From Eutreptiella sp. 'Long Island Sound 2002' (lineage: Eukaryota > Euglenozoa > Euglenophyceae > Eutreptiales > Eutreptiaceae): 64,000 nt of DNA. Positions 12,031 through 20,819 of the stretch are shown here, in pieces. How positions within the stretch are numbered: position 1 is the stretch's first letter; the number at the start of each line of letters is the position of its first letter. A program made the position numbers and the translations under genes. The notes beneath the pieces were generated by a model. The model was given only the letters and a program-made list of their open reading frames with translations, did no database searches and was not told the origin of the DNA. Where the stretch lies: NCBI GenBank assembly GCA_964036045.1, contig OZ038387.1:21823637-21887636 (forward strand), in the 5' to 3' direction.

Positions 12031-12039
12031 ACCGGATCA
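12031..12039. repeat. Right target-site duplication of block D'
   Basis: Second copy of ACCGGATCA. See 5,069-5,077. Confidence 0.7.
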
Positions 12040-12540
12040 ATCAACCCAGGATGAGTCCTTCCACTATCAAAACATGTGTAACAAAGAGGGGCTGCAGATA
12101 GACAAATGTAGATCTAAATGCAAAGCTCCAAAGGTTTGTAAACAAAAAAAGATGATTTTATGTGAAAACTGGCATGACTCAGGCCTCCAAGACAACACCA
12201 AGCACTTCATGTGCACTCGTTTGGATGAGATGGAGTTGGTTAGGAATCTGGGGCATAGGAGTTACGCCACACACAGGATATGGCTTGGCCAAGTAACTCA
12301 ATTCAGAAACAGTTACAAAGTAGAACCACAAAAAGTGGTAGAATCAATTGAGTATGGGGGTCTTGAGGTGGGGGACCACTAGGCTTAACCTACAAGGCCC
12401 GAGGCATGAAGTGCCTACTTTATTTCGATGTAACCTCCATGAAGGAAGATTCCTCCGTTCAGGTGAGTGGTAGGGGTGAATTTCATGGGGGGGCTAGGGT
12501 TATAACCCTAGTTACTTTGAGAAAGTGTACTTCAAACTTC
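12040..12540. other. AT-rich non-coding flank, right part
   Basis: Continuation of the flank interrupted by block D'. Only short open frames. It holds the second diverged copy of the repeat seen at 4,780-4,900. It ends at 12,540, where homology to 57,328 onward begins abruptly. Confidence 0.5.
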
Positions 12541-12891
12541 AAAAGAAAGACAACAATGATGAAGTTAGTCTCAACATCGACAAAAGGCTTTCAGGGGGGG
12601 CTCAACGTGGAACCAGTCCCCCAAGAAAGACATGGTAGTGACTTTTTCTTACTCCCCCCTGGAGTACTGGTTGATCAAGCTAGTGGGACCAAGGAAAAAG
12701 GCTCAAATGTCCCCAACATCACCCCAGAAAATGCATGAAACCAGCCCAAGACACTCTCATCAGTTCATAGAAGCTTATCACACTCCAGGTACCCTTGAAA
12801 AGCAGTGTAATGTACCGTGAATGATGTCCCTTTGACGGGGCATTCCTCAAAAGTTGCCAGCGTGCGGCGAAAACCTTTGGTACAGATTTGG

Positions 12892-12968
12892 GGATAGTGG
12901 AGTTTGAACCCAGGACTCCCTCCCTGGAGCACACATGCTTGCCCACTAGCGTACAGCCGAACGCTCTA
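12892..12968 (-). other. tRNA-like segment with A- and B-box motifs (possible SINE or pol III promoter)
   Basis: On the minus strand, TACGCTAGTGG (12,943-12,953) resembles a tRNA A box and GGGTTCAAACTCC (12,899-12,911) a B box, 31 bases apart. The T-arm pairs at four of five positions, but the acceptor ends do not pair, so this is not a functional tRNA gene. The same segment is at 57,679-57,755. It may be tRNA-derived SINE sequence or a relic. Confidence 0.35.
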
Positions 12969-13409
12969 ATGCGGACGGCAATCGCTGTATAAACAGCATT
13001 TTAGTAAATGTCCTGACCAAAGGCCAGGGCGGAGCAATACTCCCAATGGAGGACACAAAACTCCCGGAGCTGATAAAAATAGAAAATGGAACCAACAGGG
13101 AGTAAATCCTGTGGTTTAGCGAAAGGGTTAGCGATTTAAGAAGTCAAATTGCTAAAAGTTGACGAAAAGACGTTAGAAGTCGTCAATCTCAGGCCAAAAC
13201 CTATAGTCGCAGACAAGAGCAACAGGGGCAGACTCCCAAATAAGAGTTGCGCGAGCGTAGACGGCTCCAGAAAACGAAGGTATGAGCCGTAGTTTTTGAA
13301 ATTTTCAAAAGAAATTTTTGCACATTTGCATCAAAAATTTTATAAACTTTAGGAAAAAGTATTGAACAGAAACCCACACCACAGAGCAGGTGGACAACCC
13401 ACCTCTCAG

Positions 13410-13806
13410 GTATGTTAGTGTCATGTCACACGCATGCATTGCGTTCGTGTTGGTAGCTAGGGTTGTCACCGTTGCGTTCCTCCGGGGTTCGGGCGTTCTC
13501 TTCCCTTGCTCTGCACAGGTCAGAATGAGAATGAGAGGTATGTGAAAGGAATGGAGCACACAGCGCGGACGTAGGGTTAGTGTATGCGCTGTGCTCGCAA
13601 TGCATGTGCCTAATCTAGACATTCACACGTTGTGGGGCTTCTCTGTGTCCGAATCAACCCTTCTCTATTCTTCACAGGTCAAAAACGAAAGTGCTTGCTC
13701 GTGTTCCTGTTGCCGTAGCGCTAAAATACGGTTGCTCAGAACGCGTAGGCTCGTTTTGCGCTGTGCTGTTGTTCGCCATCCCTGTCCTTCTTCTGCAGGA
13801 AGCAAG
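13410..13806 (+). other. Cluster of GT-AG intron-like signals with tiny exons
   Basis: Plus-strand signals fit spliceosomal introns: CAG|GTATGT at 13,410 to a CTGCACAG end at 13,518; a 19-base exon; GAG|GTATGTG at 13,538 to TTCACAG at 13,677; then CTGCAG at 13,798, GAAGCAAG and a GTAAGA donor at 13,807. Further donor-like and acceptor-like sites follow to about 14,560. The same sites are kept in the B2 copy. No coding product is recognised, so this may be a spliced untranslated or non-coding transcript, or chance. Confidence 0.25.
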
Positions 13807-15517
13807 GTAAGAAGGGCATGCATGACACACGATGCATTAATCGATTAGGGTTGTTTATAATCCGGCGTAGGGGTGTTTAAAGGCTTAGGGTTGTTTTGCG
13901 TTCATGTTCCCTTCGGCATTCACATGGTGCGTGGTTAGTAAGGCAGGTAAGCCCAGCAGGAGCTCATCTCCTGGTTGAGTCACGTGCTGATTGGTTGTTG
14001 TGGGTCAATGGTAGGAGAAAACGTTTAGTCTATCGCCTCCGTTCCCTTCATACACATGATGCATTAAAGGGTTATAGGCCACGCGCAGTGCACACGGTAT
14101 AACTCTTGCTTAGGCTACCAAGGGCTCCGCCCTACATTCTAGAAGAGAACGGGCGGAGTCCTTAAGCTTGCTTGCTTGCCGCCTGGTTAGAGGACAGCGT
14201 ATTATAGGTCAGCCTGAGAAACGTATAATACGTGGAGGCTGGCTTGGTTCCTCAGCCGCTAACCAGGTCTCATCTGCCTTTGCTTTACAGGTTGGAGAGG
14301 TCAGGGTGATTGGTGCAGCAGCAGTCGCCTTCGGCGACTTTGGATTTTTCTGCCCACGCTAAAAAGGGTGCTGATCACACAATCAACAAACTGTGCCTCA
14401 GCGGTGAGTGGCGAGGACAGTCCGACCTCTTCATCATACACGCTGTGCACCCAAACTGAGCACTCCTTCCCTCCAAGCCCTGACAGGGAAACGTGTTGTG
14501 ACGTCCCACTTAGGCCACAGTCGCTTAGTAGCGCTGTGTTCTCTTGTAATTTCACAGGGGGGCCAGTAGGGCCTGTGACTTCTTCGTCATGACCACGCAG
14601 TAGTGTGTGTAGGTGTTAGGGTCAGCAAGCCTGGCCGGGACTGAGTGCGGTTGTGCTCACCCTGCCTTCGAAGGCTGGTGCTGGCATTAGTGTGTGTAGT
14701 GTAGTGGTGTCTCCTGTCCCGCGTGCTTTTCCTCGTTGGCAGAGGAGTGTGTCAGTTTTTGGCTCTTAGAAAAACGGGCGTTTTGTATGCCCTTAGCACA
14801 CTTGGCCAGCGCTCCCCTCTAGTAGGTAGGGCTTTTGCCGTCTTCCCCAAGGATAGGCGCCAGCACACAAATTGGGCGCCATAGGAGTGGTAATAGTACC
14901 TGATTAGGACCTTCGGACCAACGTCAGCGAAGCCCCGTCTCCGGGAGCCACGCCAGGGAGTGAAGTTAGGCACATACAGACATACGTAGCACACTTAGGG
15001 GTATGGTAACCCGGCAAGGAAAGGTAGAACCCCATGGGTCTGGACTAGTCAGGGGTCCTAACTGTGGGCACGCTTGTCCCCAAGCAGGGTGGACACGCCT
15101 TGCTTCATAACACCTTGCTTGTCACTCCCCCCTGCAGTAGAAAGCCACCGCTCTTCGTTGGCTCCCCAAGGTCATTACATCAGGGCAGTTCCCATGCAAC
15201 ACATGGTCAACAAGGCACACACTCGCTGGGTGGCTGCAAACCTGATAAGCGGCCACCTGGCTCACGCTGGTAACCATACGCATGGGAGCGCAGGGCACAG
15301 CCAGGGCTGGTGCAGCGCTCCGAAAGCAGTGGTCTGGCCAAAACAGATGGCCTTCGGCCAAGGAGTGGTTGTCACGGGGGGCTACCGGTCCTGTCCTGCG
15401 ATGCAATGCGGGGCAACTGTGACAAATGCTCTCACACACCTACGCAGACATTTCTGCACAAGAGTGCTCACCGCCCCTGGGAGGTTAGAAGACAGTAACT
15501 AGTAAGGCACAAGGAGA

Positions 15518-15890
15518 TTAGTTTTTCGTCTTCCGCTGGGACAGAGTCTCAGCATGGGTTAGTACCTGTCCCTCGTTGTTCTCAATGAGGTAGGAGCAAA
15601 AGATGGGGTTGATACTCTCATCTGGCTGTATAAAGGCGGACATGGGATCCCAGGTTGCCTCAGATAGCCCATCGTCGTCCCACAGGGTAAAGAATTTCCA
15701 GCCGTGTTTATACTCGTGGCGAGCAATACCTGCAACCACGTAGTAGCCATCGCCTGCCATCTCATCGGCAGTAATCTCTTCGAGTTCGTCTGCCCCCTCA
15801 GCGTTGGCAGCGTTCTCTAGGTCGATGCGCTCGATCTCTCTATCAGACAGACCCCACTCGTCCCAGAACAGTTTGTCAGGCGGGTTGTAG
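15518..15890 (-). pseudogene. Element B1 Pol C-terminus with chromodomain (truncated)
   Basis: Minus-strand frame matching the end of the B2 polyprotein at 60,308. It encodes an acidic linker and a chromodomain (YYVVAGIARHEYKHGWKFF, LWDD, SEATWDP), the C-terminal module that chromovirus integrases use to bind histone marks. The frame is cut at 15,890 by insertion of element A. Reading continues by chance into A's LTR, but that N-terminal part is not B sequence. Upstream B1 pieces are at 37,958-38,436 and 57,202-57,327. Confidence 0.85.
15887..15890. repeat. GTAG target-site duplication of element A, left
   Basis: GTAG precedes the TGACGCG end of A and recurs at 37,954-37,957 after its other end. 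The uninterrupted B2 copy has one GTAG at this point (about 60,677-60,680). Confidence 0.85.
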
Positions 15891-16070
15891 TGACGCGTTC
15901 CCGTGGGGGGCCTGGCCACGGGACGCTGCGGTGACACGCACAGGCAAGCAGGCAGGCAAAGCACTGCGCTCACAGGGGCATCATTACGCTCTTGTCATGA
16001 GACAAAGCGTTTCAGAATCCTTGCCACTCTGCAACGAGGGAACAAAAGTATGTACAGCAACACACCAGGA

Positions 16071-16099
16071 TAGGGTTAGGGTTAGAGTTAGGGTTAGGG
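16071..16099 (+). repeat. Telomere-like (TTAGGG)n run at the PLE 5' junction
   Basis: Nearly five TTAGGG units, one of them TTAGAG, between the LTR-A flank (ending AGGATA) and the first pseudo-LTR. The empty site at 35,211-35,222 lacks them, so they came with the PLE insertion. Confidence 0.9.
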
Positions 16100-16437
16100 T
16101 CAATGACAGTGGCTGTGATTTGCCTCAATTTGCATTCTCAGTCTCCATTTTATTTCGCTCATTGAACCGCCTGCCTTACGCGGTGGGGCATACGCGCGCA
16201 TATACACGCTGTCATGTTGCGTCTTGATTTTTTGGTTGTGTCGATTTTGAGTATTGGTTACATTGATTAACAGGTGGAATGAGACAACAAAATTCGTTAT
16301 CTGTTGCATACGATTTCAGTTGCTTACATAGCTGGAGAATTTGTGTTTGTCACAGAGCACGCTTTCTACTGATTTCACGTGTTTCAGAATCGTACCTGAT
16401 GAGTTCTCTTCCGTGATTTGCCTGTTGCTTTGCTTAT
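16097..16437 (+). repeat. PLE pseudo-LTR, copy 1
   Basis: 341-bp direct repeat starting GGGTCAATGACAGTGG and ending GCTTTGCTTAT, nearly identical to 20,803-21,143. In PLEs such same-direction repeats come from partial tandem insertion and usually hold the promoter. No full hammerhead ribozyme core could be found. Confidence 0.88.
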
Positions 16438-16573
16438 CTACGTCAAACTCGCCCTCACAAGGAAAGGCCGAGTGTACCTCATTGATTGCACCTACTTGAC
16501 AATTACTTTGCGACTACTTTGCGACAACTTTGATAATTTTGGTTGGTTTGGATTATTCTAAGTCTTGAACGCT

Positions 16574-16918
16574 ATGTCTTATCGTGGTTCCAGAGATTCA
16601 CGTGATTACCGCTCTCATGGAGATGATTCCTACCGCCGGCGTGAGTATGATCGAGATTATGATCGTGACAGAGACCATGACCGCCGCCATGGACCTAACC
16701 GTGATAGAGATTATGGATATGATGAACGCTTCCGAACTCCTCCACGCTCCTACCGTTATTCTCGAAAGGATGATCGTGGTTCCCGATTTACTTCCTATGC
16801 GACGTTTAATCTTTGTTGGAGATGCGGTGATCCATCTCACAAGTCATCGGATTGCAAAAATACCCGTGGTCGATCCCAAACTGCCCGTCTTCGTGCCCAA
16901 CCTTACAAGAGAGATTGA
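16574..16918 (+). CDS. PLE ORF1: basic RD-rich protein with CCHC zinc knuckle
   Basis: About 114 residues from the first ATG (16,574). The N-terminal two thirds are very rich in Arg, Asp and Tyr (repeated RD, DRD and DYD), like a disordered RNA-binding region. A canonical zinc knuckle CWRCGDPSHKSSDC (CX2CX4HX4C) follows near residue 90, then a basic tail. Zinc knuckles of this type bind retroelement RNA in Gag and LINE ORF1 proteins, so a nucleic-acid chaperone role is inferred. It lies first in the element, 70 bp upstream of ORF2 and in another frame. Confidence 0.75.
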   Translation: MSYRGSRDSRDYRSHGDDSYRRREYDRDYDRDRDHDRRHGPNRDRDYGYDERFRTPPRSYRYSRKDDRGSRFTSYATFNLCWRCGDPSHKSSDCKNTRGRSQTARLRAQPYKRD

Positions 16919-16988
16919 CCTTGTGGGTCATTATCGTTTTGTTGCTCCCCGGTGACCACCTTGGGGCATCTAAGTTTGCTAGTGAGAT

Positions 16989-17882
16989 ATGAATTTGTCA
17001 AATGTTGTTCACGAGTCGCTCTCTTCACATCTTTCCGCATTTTCCGGACATTGCCAAGAATTTTCTGAACGTTTGGGTGCTAGCATGAAGAAATTGAACG
17101 AACTCTCCAAACAGATACAAAATCCTGTGTTTGTTGACCCGTGTCCTTGGCATGAGAGTACCTACCTCACTGCTCGAAACCTATTTCCTCCCCAATTGTT
17201 TGTCCCCGCCTCTGACAAGACCCCGCCTTCATACGCTAGTGTGGTGGCAAAATGTTGCGCTAATCTCCATTGTAGACGGCTTTTTTCTTTGTACTGCCGT
17301 GCGAAGAAGATCCATGATTCCGGCCTTATGACCGAGGTGTTTTGCAACAATTTTTTGATGTTGTTCGAGTCCTATGGACGACAATTGCATGCGGCATCCA
17401 TACAAAGTGGGCCTCCGTCGGCACTAGCCATTGCGGTTGCTGACACATTCCGTATCCCTTTTGGGATCGCCACCTCCGCTGCCTTCTCCCCTTTCTACAA
17501 CTTCTCTTCCCCTTACTATGGTGATGAGGTTTGGTGTTTTTTTGATGGTTCACCCCTGTGTGGCCCTGTACAAGGTGGGGTGTTGTGGGTTGACACCCAT
17601 CACGTTTGGATGTTTAGGGCATGTCGACGAATCATGGACGCGGTGTTGAGCAATGCGCGCCCTCTCCGTTTTGTTGTTTTAGTTACCGACGCCACTAGGA
17701 GATGCATGGATTTACTTCTCTGTGGCCACCAAAAAACATCCATCCGTCATTGCACCGTTGTTCCATATCACGGACGCCCGTGTGCCTACGTACAATGCAG
17801 ATGCTATGACCACCAAATTGTGTTCACATATTCACGGCTTCCTCTTACAGAGTCGTTGTGCGTTCGATACAGACCCTGTTGA
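16989..17882 (+). CDS. PLE ORF2: unknown protein, possibly PCIF1-like methyltransferase fold
   Basis: 297 codons from an ATG. The first third is helical with no match that I recognise. From about residue 150, the order AAFSPFYNF, GDEVWCFFDGSP, GGVLWV, then an amphipathic helix (RRIMDAVLSNARPLRFVVLVTD) and an aromatic/Cys-rich end recalls the C-terminal catalytic half of PCIF1-type adenine methyltransferases (FASPLN, NPPF, helix, PLSFIVF). The catalytic NPPF itself is not visible (VDTHHVW instead), so activity is doubtful and the match is a hypothesis. It overlaps the next frame by 161 bases, or by 77 bases counting from that frame's first ATG. Confidence 0.55.
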   Translation: MNLSNVVHESLSSHLSAFSGHCQEFSERLGASMKKLNELSKQIQNPVFVDPCPWHESTYLTARNLFPPQLFVPASDKTPPSYASVVAKCCANLHCRRLFSLYCRAKKIHDSGLMTEVFCNNFLMLFESYGRQLHAASIQSGPPSALAIAVADTFRIPFGIATSAAFSPFYNFSSPYYGDEVWCFFDGSPLCGPVQGGVLWVDTHHVWMFRACRRIMDAVLSNARPLRFVVLVTDATRRCMDLLLCGHQKTSIRHCTVVPYHGRPCAYVQCRCYDHQIVFTYSRLPLTESLCVRYRPC

Positions 17883-19509
17883 CAACCATGACGTTGTGAG
17901 GATGCTTGGTCAGACACTTAAGCTCAAGTGCAAGACCAAATTATGTCATACCCCCCTTCACCTCCAACCTTCGTCAAAAAAGGTCCTGTCGACAATTTGG
18001 AAATCCGCTTGGGAGGATGAGTGTATTACCCGCAAACGTGCCCTTGATGCGTCCCCCCGCGATTGGGGTGCAATTTTTGAGTCCTTTGACCGAATTAACC
18101 AATTATTGCCCCTGTGTAATGCGAAGTGGATCCGACACATTTTACGGTTTTGTAACCCCCGTGGTTGCTGTGCCAGAGTATCTGTCTTTGAACCTGTTAT
18201 TGGTTGTTATATGGTTTTTTCCATGGAAACGGCCGAAGTGTACATTGGTATGGTGGGTCAAACTGCAGTCCGTTTGTTTGGTGTTCGGTGGAACAGTAAT
18301 GGGTCCGCCTCCATCGGGCGACCCATTAGTGATCGTGGTAGGGAGCATATCCTGGCTATGCTGAAGTGTGCCTCAGGTAAGTCCAACGCTCATGCAATGT
18401 ATAGATATATGTCCCGGATTGGAGCACACCGCTGGGGTATATGTCCACTGGAACTATGCTCTATTTTTAGGGTATTCTCCCGTGAACAGTGGTGGCAACG
18501 CCATGCTATAAAATTACTTAATAGCCGCCTACCCCAGTTTTCTTCCAAAGACTGGGCCAAGTTGGGCCGAGGCAAATTATACCCGCCCACTGTGTTGAGT
18601 ATGACTGATTCCACTACAGTGGAGAAGGAGGTGTCGTGTTTACGATCCTCCCTATCCTTGGAGCAACAATTTTCAATCCTCCACGAATCGCAGGGTACGG
18701 TTGAACACCGTCTATGGGAACGTCTTTTCAGAAAGGTGAAGGCCCGGACACGGCGCGAGTGTGGCATCGTGCTGAGACGCTTCCTGCTGTTAAAAATCAA
18801 CAATACTTCAGCAGCATTTGCTGATTTTGTTCAGCAACGGATGCGCCAGCATTTGCTCGATTCAAAGTGTTTTACCCCCCTGAAATCCTTCTATGCGGAT
18901 CGTATCAAGGTGGTTCGGTGTAAAACGAAAAAGGTGGCTGACTGGGTTCTGAACTCGCAGTTCCGTTTCACTCCTGGATTACTGCAGCGTTGCCTGGAAC
19001 AGGGTTGCGCCTGTGTGGAGTCACCTTTGTGTTGCCCTCCTCCCATCAGCCATATTGTATCCCGATCCACATGTGAGCACTTACAACTGATTCTGGGTGA
19101 TTCAGCTGGATTGTTACGGCAGAATGCCCAAAATTCTACAGTTGCCCCCTTGTTGTCATGCGTCCATGGTTTGTCTTCCTCCGTGTATTCCACTATGCGA
19201 CAATTGCCAGGAGTTCCTGAACACGAGGCTATGTCTGCATCTCGCTCAATGGCTGAGGCAGCTTTTCATGCCTATGATGATGAGATAACATCGGTTGACC
19301 CTCGAGTGAATCCTGAGCACCTGCAGACACTACGTCAGCAGGACCATAACTTCCGTTTTTTACTTGCTGAAAAAAACCCCGGGGTTGCTGTTTGTTGTAT
19401 GCACTGTCCACTGGGCCCAGTTGTTCCAGGCACACATATTACAAAATGTGAAGTACCAAGTCTTGCATGCTTTTGGCGCTGTCTTTTTAGCACGAAACCT
19501 CCTGCGTAA
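17722..19509 (+). CDS. PLE ORF3: GIY-YIG endonuclease and pre-RT region
   Basis: Open frame in phase 1, +1 relative to ORF2. The first ATG is at 17,806 (NADAMTTK), and the earlier start is a GTG. The GIY-YIG signature is GCYMVFSMETAEVYIG (18,202-18,249), with the usual 10-residue spacing between the tyrosines, followed by a conserved-looking Arg (TAVRLFGVRW). This nuclease nicks DNA to prime reverse transcription in PLEs. The long middle part is basic and helical. Near the end, FLLAEKNPGVAVCC fits the DKG-type motif found just before the RT in permuted PLEs. The frame then overlaps the RT frame by 146 bases. It may be translated as one polyprotein by frameshifting or splicing, or be broken. 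Confidence 0.75.
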   Translation: MATKKHPSVIAPLFHITDARVPTYNADAMTTKLCSHIHGFLLQSRCAFDTDPVDNHDVVRMLGQTLKLKCKTKLCHTPLHLQPSSKKVLSTIWKSAWEDECITRKRALDASPRDWGAIFESFDRINQLLPLCNAKWIRHILRFCNPRGCCARVSVFEPVIGCYMVFSMETAEVYIGMVGQTAVRLFGVRWNSNGSASIGRPISDRGREHILAMLKCASGKSNAHAMYRYMSRIGAHRWGICPLELCSIFRVFSREQWWQRHAIKLLNSRLPQFSSKDWAKLGRGKLYPPTVLSMTDSTTVEKEVSCLRSSLSLEQQFSILHESQGTVEHRLWERLFRKVKARTRRECGIVLRRFLLLKINNTSAAFADFVQQRMRQHLLDSKCFTPLKSFYADRIKVVRCKTKKVADWVLNSQFRFTPGLLQRCLEQGCACVESPLCCPPPISHIVSRSTCEHLQLILGDSAGLLRQNAQNSTVAPLLSCVHGLSSSVYSTMRQLPGVPEHEAMSASRSMAEAAFHAYDDEITSVDPRVNPEHLQTLRQQDHNFRFLLAEKNPGVAVCCMHCPLGPVVPGTHITKCEVPSLACFWRCLFSTKPPA

Positions 19510-20749
19510 TACTATCATTGAGCGGATGTATTCTTCTGGACTTATCCAAACGTGGCGCCCGATTCTCGGTGCCCGATGGAAACCCCCCAGTAAACATTCA
19601 AAGGCACCCAGTGCAAAAATCCTGATCAAGTCTAAATCTCAGGAAGCCGACGGCATCCTGAAGATTAGAATTGTCATTTCCCATTTCAGTCATCCGGCTT
19701 CAAAAATTGGCAAACTTGCATCACGGGCACTCTCCCTTCTGTGTCGACTCGTGGGTGACATGGACATCAATTTTGAAATTTTCTCTATGTATGACGCAAA
19801 AGGTTTATTTGTTTCTGCTTTGTCAGCCGCTGATAAGGATTCTGTCCCATGGGCTGGCTTGGAGCTTGATATGGTTGATATGTATTCAGAGGTCCCGAAG
19901 GATCGTGTGCTCGACAGTGTGATGTACTGTGTGTCTGTGCTTAGAGATAACCGTAAGAGTAGGAATCCCATCACCTGGTTTGCCATTTCTGCTATCTGTA
20001 AATCCCTCGACCGGTTGGGCACAGGAACCTCCAGAGATTTCATGAACCTCAGTATTGAAATGATTACCTCGTTTGTTAATTTCGAACTGTGGGCTAATGC
20101 CGACTTCACTGCAGGTGGTTATGTGCTCAGTCAGCTTATTGGTTTACCAATGGGTGGACCCATCAGTGCCCAACTTGCTGTGCTGTATCTTATGAGCGCG
20201 GAAATGCGTGCTACAAGATCGGCGTTGTCTGTTCACAAATTCATCCATGGGAGGTACCGAGACAATTTCTACATATTTGGCCCGAAATCTGTGTTATTTG
20301 ACCTCCAGCAGACCATGAAAGTCCAACTGGAATCTACTTATGCAATGCCCATGACAGTCGAACAGTTTGGAACGAAGGTCCAGGTTCTTGAGGTGATTGT
20401 GGACTTTGACAGTCAATCCAGGGGCCTGCGACTGAATTCCAGAGCGCTGGACGTCCACACTGGTGCGGTGTCAGGAGTGGTCCGATGGCCTGACCGTTGG
20501 TCGACCAACACGACAGTTTGGCGTTCCCTGGTGCCAGGCCTATGTGTGAAATGTGGATATTGGTCGTGGTCCCATGGTGATATTTATGAAAACGTTGTCC
20601 TGATCGTGGCTGAGTTAGGTTATAAGGATGTCCCTCGGAGACACTGGCGAACCCGAGTCCTGAACTTCTGCAAGGAAAATCAGATCCCGGTTGGCCCTTC
20701 TGATTTGATGGTGATGTACGAATATGGTAACTTCTTAAGGTGGGGATAA
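19364..20749 (+). CDS. PLE ORF4: Penelope-type reverse transcriptase
   Basis: 461 codons in phase 2 with no ATG at the left edge, so it is probably the downstream part of a polyprotein. RT landmarks in order: RIVISHFSHPASKIGKLA (region 1), LELDMVDMYSEVP (motif A, like the DVxSLFTNVP of PLEs), GLPMGGPISAQLA (motif B) and RYRDNFYIFG (motif C at 20,255-20,269). The second Asp of the usual YxDD is Asn. The C-terminal 100 residues would be the thumb. PLE reverse transcriptases are the closest known relatives of telomerase RT. The frame ends 53 bp before the second pseudo-LTR. Confidence 0.88.
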   Translation: MLKKTPGLLFVVCTVHWAQLFQAHILQNVKYQVLHAFGAVFLARNLLRNTIIERMYSSGLIQTWRPILGARWKPPSKHSKAPSAKILIKSKSQEADGILKIRIVISHFSHPASKIGKLASRALSLLCRLVGDMDINFEIFSMYDAKGLFVSALSAADKDSVPWAGLELDMVDMYSEVPKDRVLDSVMYCVSVLRDNRKSRNPITWFAISAICKSLDRLGTGTSRDFMNLSIEMITSFVNFELWANADFTAGGYVLSQLIGLPMGGPISAQLAVLYLMSAEMRATRSALSVHKFIHGRYRDNFYIFGPKSVLFDLQQTMKVQLESTYAMPMTVEQFGTKVQVLEVIVDFDSQSRGLRLNSRALDVHTGAVSGVVRWPDRWSTNTTVWRSLVPGLCVKCGYWSWSHGDIYENVVLIVAELGYKDVPRRHWRTRVLNFCKENQIPVGPSDLMVMYEYGNFLRWG

Positions 20750-20782
20750 CTTTTTCTGTCTCTTATATTTTGACACGCATGG

Positions 20783-20819
20783 GCCACTGTCGGGGGGTGG
20801 GTGGGTCAATGACAGTGGC
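20783..20819 (+). other. Inverted repeat enclosing a G-rich loop before pseudo-LTR 2
   Basis: GCCACTGTC (20,783-20,791) pairs perfectly with GACAGTGGC (20,811-20,819). The 19-base loop contains GGGGGGTGGGTGGG, enough G-runs for a compact quadruplex. Only the right arm exists in the first pseudo-LTR, where telomeric repeats replace the G-rich loop. Confidence 0.7.

Larger units (their letters stand above)
12541..15515 (-). repeat. 3' region of element B, copy B1
   Basis: About 3 kb nearly identical (few-percent divergence by eye) to 57,328-60,305. It lies directly downstream of the minus-strand chromodomain reading frame of element B, so it is the 3' untranslated region and possibly the LTR of B. 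No TG...CA ends are visible at 12,541, so the LTR limits cannot be set. It contains a tRNA-like segment and several plus-strand GT-AG intron-like signals. Short open frames here have no domains. Confidence 0.7.

Noticed and set aside
15891-15973. N-terminal extension of the B1 chromodomain frame into sequence starting MSAVLCLPACLC
   Set aside because: This is LTR sequence of element A read through by chance. B2 shows the true upstream sequence.
16380-16437. Possible hammerhead ribozyme in the PLE pseudo-LTR (CCTGATGAG)
   Set aside because: CTGATGA is present, but neither the GAAA core strand nor pairing stems I and III can be found nearby.
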